A stretch of 41,699 nt of DNA, taken from Rhodocyclales bacterium. GTDB lineage: Bacteria > Pseudomonadota > Gammaproteobacteria > Burkholderiales > Rhodocyclaceae. Positions 1 to 7,308 of this stretch are shown here, one piece after another. Positions within the stretch are counted from its first letter, which is position 1, and each line of letters starts with the position of its first letter. Made by a program: the position numbers and the translations under genes. The stretch covers positions 1 to 41,699 of the forward strand of contig JACRIZ010000036.1 in the NCBI GenBank assembly GCA_016235765.1, read 5' to 3'. The notes under the pieces are model-generated. The model was given only the letters and a program-made list of their open reading frames with translations. It was not told the DNA's origin and did not search any database.

Positions 1-75
1 AAAACGACGGATGAGTTGCGGGTCGAAAATTAGCTCTTGAAAGTTGCTCAACATCAGGAATAGGAATAGGTGCCG

Positions 76-897
76 ATGCGCGCAAGCGGCGAAGGCCAAA
101 GATGCCGGAACGAGGACGAGAGGGCTTTGACGCAGATCAAAGGCTCCGCGGACCAGGGCATAAATCAAAACGTCATACCGCTGACGATCACCTCCCTGAA
201 GGCGGCTTGCTCCCAGTGCAACTTGCGTGAACTGTGCCTGCCCTTCGGGCTGTCCGAGAGCGAGATCGTCAAGCTCGACACCATGGTGGCGTCACGCCGC
301 CGCGTCAAGCGCAGCCAGCATCTCTACCGGGCCGGCGAAACATTCGAGGCGATTTACGCCATCAAGACCGGTTTCTTCAAGACCGACGTCCTGCTGGAAG
401 ATGGCCGTGACCAGGTCACGGGCTTCCAGATGGCCGGGGAGATCCTCGGCATGGACGGCATCAGCACCGAAAACCATACCTGCAATGCCGTTGCGCTCGA
501 GGACAGCGAAGTCTGCGTGATCCCGTTCGCGCAGTTGGAAGGGCTGTCGAGGGAAATCCAGGCCCTGCAGCATCATTTCCATAAGGTGATGAGCCGGGAA
601 ATCGTCCGCGACCACGGGGTAATGATGCTGCTCGGCACGATGCGGGCGGAGGAACGCCTGGCGGCGTTCCTGCTCAACCTGTCGCAACGTTTCACCGCGC
701 GGGGCTACTCGCCGCAGGAATTCCACCTGCGCATGACGCGCGAGGAGATCGGCTCCTATCTGGGGCTGAAGCTGGAAACCGTCAGCCGCGCCTTCTCCCG
801 GTTCCAGGAGGAAGGCTTCATCAGCGTCCAGCAGAAGCACATCCGCATCCTGGACATCGCGCCGCTGAAACAACTGCTGGCGCACCCGCCGGCCTGA
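76..897 (+). CDS. fnr: FNR-type oxygen-sensing transcription regulator
   Basis: Cytoplasmic CRP/FNR-family regulator that carries an oxygen-labile [4Fe-4S] cluster and activates anaerobic and microaerobic genes as a dimer. The N-terminal cysteines follow the C-x2-C-x5-C pattern of E. coli FNR (SQCNLRELC), and the fourth ligand is in ALEDSEVC. A cyclic-nucleotide-binding-like beta roll follows, then a C-terminal helix-turn-helix whose recognition helix reads ETVSR, the E-x2-SR signature that contacts TTGAT half sites. The start is uncertain. ATG 76 has a purine-rich stretch 5 nt upstream; GTG 70 and TTG 127 are alternatives. TTG 127 would give 256 residues, closer to the usual family length (about 250), and is the first codon of an FNR-box-like sequence. 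It is convergent with the next gene, stops 3 nt apart. Family assignment is secure; the start is not. Confidence 0.93.
   Translation: MRASGEGQRCRNEDERALTQIKGSADQGINQNVIPLTITSLKAACSQCNLRELCLPFGLSESEIVKLDTMVASRRRVKRSQHLYRAGETFEAIYAIKTGFFKTDVLLEDGRDQVTGFQMAGEILGMDGISTENHTCNAVALEDSEVCVIPFAQLEGLSREIQALQHHFHKVMSREIVRDHGVMMLLGTMRAEERLAAFLLNLSQRFTARGYSPQEFHLRMTREEIGSYLGLKLETVSRAFSRFQEEGFISVQQKHIRILDIAPLKQLLAHPPA
127..140. promoter_or_regulatory. FNR-box-like site at the fnr 5' end
   Basis: TTGACGCAGATCAA matches the FNR consensus TTGAT-N4-ATCAA at 9 of 10 defined positions. It lies inside the longest reading of fnr and coincides with the possible TTG start at 127. No minus-10 is found at the spacing used by the other FNR promoters in this window, so if functional it would more likely mediate autorepression, as known for E. 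coli fnr. It may also be coincidental coding sequence. Confidence 0.45.
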
Positions 898-900
898 AGC

Positions 901-2145
901 CTACTTCGGCAGGGCGATCTTGCCGTCCTTGCTGAACTGATAGTCGCGGAAGATGTGTTCCGCGCTGAGGATTTCGTAGCCGCCGTCGGCGCGTTGCCGC
1001 GTCGTATCCTTCAGGCGGTAGGTGTAATGGCCGCAGGTCCAGCACTCGAAGTTGCGCATGTGCGTGCACAGGCAGGTCTTGTCGATCACGGCGACCTTCC
1101 TGGCCTCGGGATGCGCGGCGACCTCGCGGTTGTAGGCCTCGATGTAGTCGCAGCGTCCGGACGAATCCAGCAGATAGCCGAACGCCTCGCAATTCGGGCG
1201 GATGCCATCGCCGATCGCGGGGCTGTTCTTCAGCATGCGCATCGGATAGCCGGTCGGCGAAATTCCATTGACCTCGATGTCTTCTTCGTTGGCCGTGAAA
1301 TACTGTTGCTGCACGTCCTCGGGCAGTCCGCATTCGCGGGCAACGGTGAAGCGGGTCGCCACCTGAACCGCCGCCGCACCGTGCTCGAGAAAGCCGGTCG
1401 CGTCGCTGCCGGTGAAGATGCCGCCGGCCGGAATCAACGGAATGTTCAGGCCTTCCGCCTTGAGCCAGTCCTGAATTTCCACCACGATGGCGCCAAGATC
1501 GTACTTGGCCCAGTCCATGCCGAAACCGAGGTGCCCGCCGGCCAGCGGACCTTCGATGACCACGAAATCGGGCAGGCGATTGAGTCGCGCATTCTTGCGC
1601 AGGAAAAGTTGCAGCGCGCGCAACGAGGAGACGATGATGCCCAACTGCACTTGACGGAATCGGGGATGATCCTCGATCAGGGCAAAGGAGCCGAGATGGA
1701 GGCCCGCGGCGAGCGTGATGCCGTCGATCCCCGCATCGAGAGCGGCCGTCAGGCGAACGCGCAAGGTTTCCTTGGGCGCGTTCATGGTCAGCTTCTCCAT
1801 GCAGTTGATGAAGATCATGCCGTCGCCGCGCTTCTCGTCCATGGTGCGGCCGACATGCAGCCGGGTCGCCTCGGCAAGATGGCCGAGGTCGAAGCGAACG
1901 CTCGACTTGTCGCTGTTGGCGACGTTGTACTTGTGGAGCTTCAGCTTGTCCTTGACGAAGCTGGTCTTGAAGCGCCGGTCCGAAACGGTCGGCACCATCG
2001 CGTCGGAGATATGCCCGATACCGCCGAGCCGTGCCGCCTCCAGCGCCAATTCCGCCGTCGAGATATCCACGCCCATGCCACCGATGACGATCGGCACCAG
2101 TTCTCGATCGCCCAGTTTCAGACGGAAATCATCGACGCATTTCAT
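901..2145 (-). CDS. NAD(P)H-dependent flavin oxidoreductase, nitronate monooxygenase (2-nitropropane dioxygenase) family
   Basis: A 414-residue TIM-barrel flavoprotein. The N-terminal strand ends in VIGGMGVDIST, the FMN-phosphate region contains GPLAGGHLGFG, and the late barrel strand reads IPAGGIFTG, all typical of nitronate monooxygenase/FabK-like proteins that bind FMN. ATG 2145 is chosen because the barrel starts right behind it and AAGGGGCGGGG lies upstream; the 88 codons open upstream of it look like non-coding GC-rich sequence. The protein carries an unusual C-terminal tail of about 60 residues with clustered cysteines (CLCTHMRNFECWTCGHYTY), which could bind a metal or Fe-S cluster. 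Substrate cannot be told from sequence; nitronates, enoyl thioesters and quinones are all used in this superfamily. It lies 104 bp downstream of phaC on the same strand. Confidence 0.85.
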   Translation of the reverse strand: MKCVDDFRLKLGDRELVPIVIGGMGVDISTAELALEAARLGGIGHISDAMVPTVSDRRFKTSFVKDKLKLHKYNVANSDKSSVRFDLGHLAEATRLHVGRTMDEKRGDGMIFINCMEKLTMNAPKETLRVRLTAALDAGIDGITLAAGLHLGSFALIEDHPRFRQVQLGIIVSSLRALQLFLRKNARLNRLPDFVVIEGPLAGGHLGFGMDWAKYDLGAIVVEIQDWLKAEGLNIPLIPAGGIFTGSDATGFLEHGAAAVQVATRFTVARECGLPEDVQQQYFTANEEDIEVNGISPTGYPMRMLKNSPAIGDGIRPNCEAFGYLLDSSGRCDYIEAYNREVAAHPEARKVAVIDKTCLCTHMRNFECWTCGHYTYRLKDTTRQRADGGYEILSAEHIFRDYQFSKDGKIALPK

Positions 2146-2214
2146 TATCGGTACCCCGCCCCTTCGCGGCTCAGACTCGCCCCGAACGCACGGAAGCGTA
2201 AAGCAGTAATGATA

Positions 2215-2254
2215 GCTGATCCCCTCGGCGCTCGGGGCGCCGCGGGCGATCAGC
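2215..2254 (-). terminator. Strong hairpin at the end of phaC
   Basis: GCTGATC (2215-2221) pairs with GATCAGC (2248-2254), and the stem continues with CCC/GGG and CGGCG/CGCCG pairings around a 7-nt loop, interrupted by one mismatch and a bulge. It overlaps the phaC stop codon (2250-2252). There is no U-tract, so it may be an RNA-stability hairpin or Rho-associated structure rather than an intrinsic terminator. Confidence 0.45.
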
Positions 2255-3974
2255 GTTCCACAACGTAAGTCCCGGGAGCGTCGGCGAGCACCGGGTAGGT
2301 GGCGTTCGACATCGCCGGCGCCTGGCCGGCCTTTCCGGAGAGTGGCCGTAGCCAGGCAACCCAGTCTTCCCACCAGGAGCCCTGCCGGTGCTCGGCGCGC
2401 TCGCGCCAACTGTCGGCGGAATCATGGCGTTCGGCTTGCGTCGCCCAGTATTCGCGCTTGGGCGGAGTGACCGGCGGATTGACGATGCCGAGGATGTGCC
2501 CAGAACTCGACAGGACGAAGCGCTTCGATCCGGCGACGAAGTTGTTGACGCGGAAGGCCTGCTTCCAGGGCGCAATGTGGTCATCCGCCGCCGCCACCGC
2601 GTAGATGGGCTGCTCGATCTGCCCCAGGTCGATCTTCTGCCCGGCGACCGTCAGGGCATCCTTCCTGATCAGCGCGTTGTTGAGATAGAACTCCCGCAAG
2701 TACCACTTGTGCATGGCGGCCGGCATCCGCGTGGTGTCCATGTTCCAGTACAGGACATCGAACGGAGGCGGCGTTTCGCCGTACAGATAGCCATGCACGA
2801 CGTAGTGCCAGATCAGGCTGTTGGAACGCAGCAAGCGGAACGCGGCGGCCATTTCGGCGCCATCCAGATAGCCCTTGCGGTCCATGGCCTGGGTCAGCCA
2901 GGCAATGCTGCTCTCGTCGAGGAAGACCTCGATGTCGCCAGGCTTGTGGTAGTCCGTCAGGGTGGTAAGAAAAGTCGCGGCAGCCACCGGCACCTTGCCC
3001 TGGCCATAGTGACGATTCGCCCACGCGAGGTAGGTCGCCAAGGCAGCGCCGCCGATGCAATAGCCGACGGCGTTGACTGCTTCTGCCCCGGATATCGAGC
3101 GCGCCACATTGACAATCGCGTCGATGCCTTCGACCAGATAGTCGTCGAAAGTCACGTCGCGCAGGCTCGCGTCGGGGTTCTTCCAACTGGTGATATAGAC
3201 ATCGAAGCCCTGGTCGACCAGATACTTCACCAGGCTCTTCTTGGGATTCAAGTCCAGGATGTAGAACTTGTTGATCCAGGGCGTAACGATGACCAAGGGC
3301 ACGCCATGAGCCGCCGCTTGGCTCGGCGCGTAGTGGATCACCTCCAGCAGGCGGTTCCGAAATACGACTGCGCCCTTCGTCGTCGCCAGGTTCCTGCCGA
3401 GCTGGAAGTCGTCCGGATTGGTCATCCTGACCGTGCCGGCCTGAAGGTCAGCGAGGAAGTTGCGCATGCCGCGAACCAGGCTGTCGCCGTTGCTTTCCGC
3501 CGCCTTGCGCATCGCCACCGGGTTGGTCAGCAGGAAATTGGTGGGCGCCATGGCGTTCAGCCATTTCCGCCACCAGAATGCCGCGCGACGGCGATCGCGA
3601 CTGGAAAGCCCGGGCGTCGCGTAGAGCATGTCCTGGATGTGGTGGGTACTCAACAGGTACCACTCCTTGGCGATGTCCCAACTTGCGGACTCCGTCCACA
3701 CGGGGTCGGCGAATCGGTTATCGTCGGGATTGGGCAGTTCGACATCGGTGCTGGCCATGCCGAAGGCACGCAGCCAGGAATGCCACTGCAGCTCGAGCAT
3801 CTTGCTGGAGAACTGCGCGGCGACGTCGGCGAGTTCCTGCGGATGCGCCAGCCAGGCCAGTTGGGCATGCACCAGCGGCACCGCAACCCCCATCGGGTCG
3901 ACACGGGCGGCGACAGCCTGGTCCACCGCCTGCCATACCGACGTCGCGGTCAGGTTTTCCTTTGCTCGCTTCAT
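2250..3974 (-). CDS. phaC: Class I poly(3-hydroxyalkanoate) synthase
   Basis: Polymerises (R)-3-hydroxyacyl-CoA into PHA at the granule surface. The 574-residue length fits class I synthases. The lipase-like box GYCIGG holds the nucleophilic Cys at about residue 305. The catalytic Asp is in AAADDHIAPW (about 461) and the His in SSSGHILGI (about 493). The N-terminal domain contains the typical TNPVAMRKAAESNG region. ATG 3974 has GGGAGG six nt upstream and overlaps the stop of the upstream RNase gene as ATGA, so translation is probably coupled. No phaA, phaB or phasin gene is next to it; the operon partner is a beta-CASP nuclease instead. Transcription probably starts at the FNR-box region between this operon and the uspA-like gene. 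Confidence 0.96.
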   Translation of the reverse strand: MKRAKENLTATSVWQAVDQAVAARVDPMGVAVPLVHAQLAWLAHPQELADVAAQFSSKMLELQWHSWLRAFGMASTDVELPNPDDNRFADPVWTESASWDIAKEWYLLSTHHIQDMLYATPGLSSRDRRRAAFWWRKWLNAMAPTNFLLTNPVAMRKAAESNGDSLVRGMRNFLADLQAGTVRMTNPDDFQLGRNLATTKGAVVFRNRLLEVIHYAPSQAAAHGVPLVIVTPWINKFYILDLNPKKSLVKYLVDQGFDVYITSWKNPDASLRDVTFDDYLVEGIDAIVNVARSISGAEAVNAVGYCIGGAALATYLAWANRHYGQGKVPVAAATFLTTLTDYHKPGDIEVFLDESSIAWLTQAMDRKGYLDGAEMAAAFRLLRSNSLIWHYVVHGYLYGETPPPFDVLYWNMDTTRMPAAMHKWYLREFYLNNALIRKDALTVAGQKIDLGQIEQPIYAVAAADDHIAPWKQAFRVNNFVAGSKRFVLSSSGHILGIVNPPVTPPKREYWATQAERHDSADSWRERAEHRQGSWWEDWVAWLRPLSGKAGQAPAMSNATYPVLADAPGTYVVER

Positions 3975-5398
3975 CTTTCGCCTCCCATGCCCAGAAATAT
4001 GCTGTCGCCGGGTCCGGGGACAAGCACATTGGGCCATCCCAATGCACGCACCGAATCGGCAAACAACGACGCCGTAGCCGCTTCACCGTGCACTATGAAG
4101 CAATGGCGGGGCGGTCGCTCGAATTCCCCGAGCCACGACAGCAGGGCATCGCGATCCGCGTGCGCGGACAGCCCGCCTATCGTATGGACACGCGCACGAA
4201 CCGGAACATCTTCGCCGAAGATGCGCACTCGCCGCGCCCCGTCGACCAAACGACGGCCGAGAGTACCTGCTGCCTGGAAACCGGTAATTACGACCGAGCA
4301 CTCCGGGCGGGGCAGGTTATGACGCAGATGGTGCTTCACGCGGCCGGCATCGCACATCCCGCTCGCTGCAATGATGACTGCACCCGATTTGATCTCATTC
4401 AGGGCGATCGATTCCTCGACCTCGCGGACAAAGCGAATCCTCGGCGACTTCGGATGGCGGCGATGCCAATCGATCAAGTCCCTGGTCTCCGCATCGAGCA
4501 GTTCGCGGTGCCGAAAGGTGAGCTCGGTTGCCGACTCGGCCATCGGCGAATCCACATAGACGGACAGCGGCGGCAGGCGATTGCGGCGCACCAGATCGAT
4601 CAGGACGAACAGCACCTCCTGGGTTCTGCCAACGGCAAAGGCGGGCAGGATAACGTTGCCCTTCTGCCGCAGGACCGTCTCATCGATGGCGCGGACGAGT
4701 TCGTCCTCCGTTTCTGCCATGCCCTTGTGCAGCCGATTGCCGTAGGTGGATTCGACGAGCAGGATATCGGCATCGCGAATCCGGGTGGGATCCTGCAGCA
4801 CGGGGCGGCCTGGCTGGCCAAGGTCGCCCGAAAAGACGATCTTGGTCGCGTGCCCCTGCCCACCGGACCACAGTTCGATCATTGCGGCACCCAGGATATG
4901 ACCGGCGTCGCGAAACCTGGCGCGCAGCCCCGGATGCGGCACGAACTCGACGTCGTAGCCGACCGGACGCAACTGCTTCAGGGAATCGCGGGCCTCGACC
5001 GCGGTGTAGAGCGGAACGCTGCCCCGCGCGCGACCGGCGTGGTGCCCATGGCGATGGCGATCGGCCCACTCCGCCTCCTTTTCCTGGATGTGGGCGGAGT
5101 CAAGAAGCAGGACCGCCACCAGATCGCATGTCGCCGGCGTCGCGTAGATCGGACCGCGGAATCCCAGCGACGCCAGCCTCGGCAACAGTCCGGAGTGGTC
5201 GATATGCGCGTGCGTGAGCAGGACAAAATCCACCCTGCCGAGTTGGGGCGACAGGACCGGCGCCGATAGATTGCGCCTGTTGGCCTCCCTGCCGCCCTGG
5301 AACATGCCGCAGTCGACGAGAAATCGGGCACCCTCCGCCTCGACAAGGTAACTCGATCCGGTGACTTCACTGGCCGCGCCGAGAAAGATGATGCGCAT
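3971..5398 (-). CDS. MBL-fold beta-CASP ribonuclease-like protein
   Basis: A 475-residue metallo-beta-lactamase with a beta-CASP insert, the fold of RNA-processing exo/endonucleases (CPSF73/RNase J-like; the bacterial YsiA/Exo relatives). The zinc-binding HAHIDHSG is at residues 63-70, followed by the DAGHILG histidine, FSGDLG aspartate, VESTYGNR, the beta-CASP motif around LPAFAVGRTQE, AASGMC, and the late GLSAHAD histidine. It is intracellular (no signal peptide). ATG 5398 has no Shine-Dalgarno sequence; if transcription starts at the FNR-type promoter described nearby, the mRNA would be almost leaderless. Coupled to phaC by a 4-nt ATGA overlap. RNA as substrate is family knowledge; the actual target is unknown. 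Confidence 0.88.
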   Translation of the reverse strand: MRIIFLGAASEVTGSSYLVEAEGARFLVDCGMFQGGREANRRNLSAPVLSPQLGRVDFVLLTHAHIDHSGLLPRLASLGFRGPIYATPATCDLVAVLLLDSAHIQEKEAEWADRHRHGHHAGRARGSVPLYTAVEARDSLKQLRPVGYDVEFVPHPGLRARFRDAGHILGAAMIELWSGGQGHATKIVFSGDLGQPGRPVLQDPTRIRDADILLVESTYGNRLHKGMAETEDELVRAIDETVLRQKGNVILPAFAVGRTQEVLFVLIDLVRRNRLPPLSVYVDSPMAESATELTFRHRELLDAETRDLIDWHRRHPKSPRIRFVREVEESIALNEIKSGAVIIAASGMCDAGRVKHHLRHNLPRPECSVVITGFQAAGTLGRRLVDGARRVRIFGEDVPVRARVHTIGGLSAHADRDALLSWLGEFERPPRHCFIVHGEAATASLFADSVRALGWPNVLVPGPGDSIFLGMGGER

Positions 5399-5409
5399 AT
5401 TCGGCTATG

Positions 5410-5477
5410 ATTCTGTTCAAGGCTACGTCGTCCACGTTGACGTGTATCAACCGATCGGTGGTCACGGCCCCGATAAT
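5410..5477. promoter_or_regulatory. Divergent FNR-type promoter region, uspA-like and RNase-phaC operons
   Basis: The FNR box TTGACGTGTATCAA lies at 5437-5450. On the plus strand the minus-10 GATAAT is at 5472-5477, 21 nt after the box, predicting a start near 5484 and a 27-nt leader for the uspA-like gene. This is class II FNR geometry (box centred about 41.5 bp upstream of the start). On the minus strand a weaker minus-10, CAGAAT, sits at the mirror position (5415-5410), predicting a start near 5402, only about 4 nt before the RNase ATG. The plus-strand promoter is well supported; the minus-strand one is inference. Confidence 0.75.
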
Positions 5478-5510
5478 CAAAGTATGGATCATGTCTGAGC
5501 GGAGGTGGAT

Positions 5511-5954
5511 ATGTTCAAGCATTTCCTGGTTCCCACCGATGGCTCGCAGCTCTCGCTGAAAGCCGCCCAACACGCTGTCTCGCTGGCGAGGGAGGTGGGC
5601 GCAAAGGTCACCTTCTTCTTTTCAAAGCCAGACTACCCGGTCGCTTTCTACGGCGAAGGCGCGCTGATCGATCCGACGACGCCCGAGAAGTTCGCTGAAA
5701 TCGCCGATCGGCAGGCGCAGGAGATCCTGGCCCAGGCCGAGAAGCTCGCGCGGGACGCCGGCGTCGAATTTTCCTCCGTCTCCGAAGTGAGCGACCTGCC
5801 GTATGAGGCAATCATCAAGGCCGCCGAGGGCGCCGGATGCGACCTGATCTTCATGGCATCGCACGGCCGGCGCGGCATCAGCGGCCTGTTGCTGGGCTCG
5901 GAAACGCAGAAGGTCCTGACCCACTCCCGGATTCCGGTGCTGGTCTACAGGTAG
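5511..5954 (+). CDS. Universal stress protein, UspA family
   Basis: A single-domain 147-residue Usp. It begins with the hydrophobic strand FKHFLVPTDGS, whose Asp contacts the nucleotide, and ends with the glycine-rich ATP-binding segment ASHGRRGISGLLLGSETQ followed by the terminal strand IPVLVYR. It is therefore probably an ATP-binding, dimeric cytoplasmic protein. ATG 5511 is preferred over GTG 5505 because GGAGGT (5501-5506) then sits at the right distance. First gene of a two-gene unit with the hemerythrin-domain protein 10 nt downstream. An FNR-type promoter precedes it, matching the known anaerobic induction of Usp proteins by Anr in Pseudomonas. Confidence 0.93.
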   Translation: MFKHFLVPTDGSQLSLKAAQHAVSLAREVGAKVTFFFSKPDYPVAFYGEGALIDPTTPEKFAEIADRQAQEILAQAEKLARDAGVEFSSVSEVSDLPYEAIIKAAEGAGCDLIFMASHGRRGISGLLLGSETQKVLTHSRIPVLVYR

Positions 5955-5964
5955 CGCCGCCGCC

Positions 5965-6552
5965 ATGCAGAACGAGGCGATCGACATCATTCTGGATGAG
6001 CACCGCTCCCTGGCTGCCGTCCTGCACGGACTTCGGCATCTGGTCAGGGAAATGCGCGAACGCAACAAGGCGCCCGATTTCCGTCTGCTTGGCGCCATGC
6101 TCTACTACCTCGACGCCTTTTCCGAGAAATTGCACAACCCGAAGGAAAGTACCTACCTGTTCACGCTGCTGCGCAAGCGGACCAGGGAGGCCGACGACGT
6201 CATTGACTTGCTCGAGAAGCAGCACGCGGAGAGCAGCCAGCTTGGCCGCGACCTGGAGCACGCGCTGGCGCGTCTCGAGGCGGGCATGCCCGACGGTCTG
6301 GCGCAATTTTCCGACGCCGTTGACAAGCTGATGGAGGAAGCCTGGCCGCACATGGCAACGGAGGAGAAAGTGCTGATTCCGCTGGCCCGCAAGCACTTGT
6401 TGCCCGCGGACTGGGCCGAGATCGCCCGAGCCTTTGGCGAGAACGGCGATCCCCGGTTCGGCGCCGAGCCGGACCACGAATTCCGCGACCTGTTTTCGCG
6501 GATAGTCAACCTCGCCCCGCCGCCGATCGGCGTGGGACCCGACCTGAGATAA
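5965..6552 (+). CDS. Hemerythrin HHE-domain protein
   Basis: A 195-residue soluble four-helix-bundle protein with an HHE cation-binding pattern: H13 (DEHRSL), H57, E61 (HNPKE), H87 (EKQH), and H129/E133 (WPHMATEE). These would hold a diiron site that binds O2, NO or peroxide. It follows the uspA-like gene by 10 nt and shares its FNR-type promoter, which suggests a role in oxygen or nitrosative stress when oxygen is low. The function is inferred; related proteins such as YtfE/Ric repair Fe-S clusters, but this one lacks the YtfE N-terminal domain. Confidence 0.87.
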   Translation: MQNEAIDIILDEHRSLAAVLHGLRHLVREMRERNKAPDFRLLGAMLYYLDAFSEKLHNPKESTYLFTLLRKRTREADDVIDLLEKQHAESSQLGRDLEHALARLEAGMPDGLAQFSDAVDKLMEEAWPHMATEEKVLIPLARKHLLPADWAEIARAFGENGDPRFGAEPDHEFRDLFSRIVNLAPPPIGVGPDLR

Positions 6553-6560
6553 CTCGGGAC

Positions 6561-6580
6561 GCCGGGGTCGGAACCCCGGC
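6561..6580. terminator. Hairpin between convergent hemerythrin and DUF3149 genes
   Basis: Perfect 8-bp stem GCCGGGGT/ACCCCGGC with the 4-nt loop CGGA. It sits between two convergent transcription units and could terminate either, but no T-rich run follows on either side. Confidence 0.5.
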
Positions 6581-6599
6581 CGCCCCTAGATTCGATCGT

Positions 6600-6743
6600 T
6601 TACTGCTTGGCGTTGCGGGCGTCTTCCGCCATGTGCTTCTTGGCGTAGCCGTAGAGGTACACGGCCATCACGATGACAAATCCGATGGTGAAGACACTCA
6701 GCAGTCCGATATCGCTTCCAAACAGTTCCTTGATAGCCACCAT
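6600..6743 (-). CDS. DUF3149-type small membrane protein
   Basis: A 47-residue protein that starts MVAIKELFGSDIGLLS, has one transmembrane helix (about residues 14-34) and a charged C-terminal tail ending KKHMAEDARNAKQ. This is the pattern of DUF3149, a family of tiny inner-membrane proteins often found near cytochrome oxidase genes. The start at 6743 is supported by GGGGAGAG just upstream. It is the last gene of the cco operon, 28 nt after ccoH. A role as an accessory or assembly subunit of the cbb3 oxidase is inference from context. Confidence 0.75.
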   Translation of the reverse strand: MVAIKELFGSDIGLLSVFTIGFVIVMAVYLYGYAKKHMAEDARNAKQ

Positions 6744-6771
6744 GGTGCTCTCCCCTTGCGTTAAAGAAAAA

Positions 6772-7308
6772 TCAACTGCCCTTGCCGGTGGCGGATGGAC
6801 CACCGATTACCGTTTCTCCCAGCGCCGGCAGCACAACGTTTCCCATCAGCCGCCAGGTTTGGGCGTCATCCTCGATCACAACTATCCAGTGCCCCGAAGC
6901 AGGCAAGCGCAGCGCCGCAACGTAGCGACCGCCATCGGCAGACCGCAACTCGACCGTCTGATCCAGTCCGGCACGGGTCGGGTGCGACAAGGCCAGCGTC
7001 AATGAGGCGGGATTGGCATCGAGCGGCACTGCGCTAACCAGTTGAAGGTCGATGCCCTCGGAAGTCAGCTTGAACCGGGCCGCGATGCCGCGCTCGGCGG
7101 CAAGGCGGCTACGGGCGATGGTCTGATCGACTGCCAGGCCCTTCTTGTAGTAGTCGTCCGTGACCAGGGGATCGCTGGTCGAGATGGCAATCCACGCGGT
7201 CACGAACCCTGCCACGATCACGATGAACGGACCGGCCATCAGGATCCAGGGCCACGGCTCCCGGTACCAGCGTTTGGGTGGTGCTTCCATAGCGGCGGTC
7301 CTGTTCAT
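6772..7308 (-). CDS. ccoH: cbb3 oxidase assembly protein CcoH/FixH
   Basis: A 178-residue inner-membrane protein with one N-terminal transmembrane helix (about residues 20-42) and a periplasmic domain. The family signature DDYYKKGLAVDQ follows the helix. CcoH is known to be needed for stable cbb3 oxidase assembly and copper delivery together with CcoI. The start at 7308 overlaps the ccoG stop as ATGA; ATG 7290 is an alternative that would shorten the cytoplasmic end by 6 residues. Confidence 0.92.
   Translation of the reverse strand: MNRTAAMEAPPKRWYREPWPWILMAGPFIVIVAGFVTAWIAISTSDPLVTDDYYKKGLAVDQTIARSRLAAERGIAARFKLTSEGIDLQLVSAVPLDANPASLTLALSHPTRAGLDQTVELRSADGGRYVAALRLPASGHWIVVIEDDAQTWRLMGNVVLPALGETVIGGPSATGKGS

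Noticed and set aside
955-2268. Open frame of 437 codons on the plus strand opposite the nitronate monooxygenase-like gene.
   Set aside because: Antisense shadow; the minus-strand frame has clear flavoprotein motifs.
2161-2409. Upstream extension of the nitronate monooxygenase-like frame by 88 codons.
   Set aside because: It would overlap phaC by 160 nt, adds an Arg-rich stretch with no homology pattern, and the ATG at 2145 has a good ribosome-binding site and family-like N-terminus.
2388-4322. Open frame of 644 codons opposite phaC.
   Set aside because: Shadow of phaC and the RNase end; rich in Arg, Gly, Val and His as expected for antisense frames, no recognisable domain.
4380-4400. TTGATCTCATTCAGG as a possible FNR box.
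   Set aside because: The second half site does not match ATCAA and it lies deep inside the RNase gene.
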